DNA from: Cladocopium goreaui
Taxonomy: Eukaryota; Sar; Dinophyceae; Suessiales; Symbiodiniaceae
Assembly: GCA_947184155.2 (NCBI GenBank)
Contig: CAMXCT020001022.1
Span: forward strand, 65,001-129,000
DNA: 64,000 nucleotides
Direction: 5' to 3'
The notes below the pieces were generated by a model that saw nothing but the letters and a program-made list of their open reading frames with translations, made no database searches and was not told the DNA's origin. Positions 63,990-64,000 of the stretch are shown piece after piece; the first letter of the stretch is position 1, and each line of letters starts with the position of its first letter. The position numbers and the translations under genes are program-made.

Positions 63990-64000
63990 CTGGTTGGTGG
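63990..64000 (-). mobile_element. start of a third TTGGTGGTTT MITE copy (cut by window end)
   Basis: The last 11 bases, CTGGTTGGTGG, equal the first 11 bases of the MITE at 58313. Too short to be sure. Confidence 0.3.

Overview
This looks like nuclear DNA from a dinoflagellate; I cannot name the species. Four things point there. A near-complete relict of the dinoflagellate spliced leader lies at 58184-58203 (minus). The gene-like sequence consists of short GC-rich exon islands in long AT-rich introns full of repeats and fold-backs. Retroelement content is heavy, including a LINE fragment with the motif VGEASNPGP. A long copia-type polyprotein carries accessory domains after RNase H. No bacterial-style operons, CRISPR arrays, rRNA or tRNA genes were seen. 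All spliced models were built by hand from open frames, AG/GT-type borders and codon phase, so exon borders are predictions.

Layout. 1-807: 3' part of a conserved dinoflagellate-type membrane protein. 1400-18798: three probable plus-strand multi-exon genes: a complete four-exon 165-residue model (1400-5447), an Ala/Leu-rich protein (5846-9562) and a HEAT-like protein (15079-18798). Between the second and third lies a 5.2-kb DNA transposon (9721-14949) with 31-bp terminal inverted repeats and TA target duplication, loaded with satellite DNA and frame-broken genes. 18972-31272: an apparently intact 12.3-kb Ty1/copia element with identical 149-bp LTRs and a single 3916-codon gag-pol frame. 32561-36170: a plus-strand exon chain. 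37.5-45.2 kb: mainly minus-strand genes, including a fully phase-consistent nine-exon, 369-residue model (43013-45184). 46.6-55.3 kb: minus-strand genes, two of them hAT-transposase-like, with MITEs, palindromes and an inverted pair of 0.8-kb minisatellite modules (41186-42002 and 50650-51458). 56493-58203: a GC-rich LINE fragment preceded by the spliced-leader relict. 58.5-64 kb: scattered exons, mostly plus strand.

How it fits together. The most notable object is the copia element. After the usual Gag, protease, integrase, reverse transcriptase and RNase H, its polyprotein continues for about 1500 residues. This extension holds a methyltransferase-like segment, an SGNH-hydrolase-like segment, a clear RNA 2'-phosphotransferase (KptA/Tpt1) domain and a zinc ribbon. 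Its primer-binding site reads as the complement of a tRNA cut in the anticodon arm. An RNA-end repair activity carried by an element that may prime from a broken tRNA is the most testable idea in this window. The other elements show repeated invasion of introns and recycling of trans-spliced transcripts into the genome.
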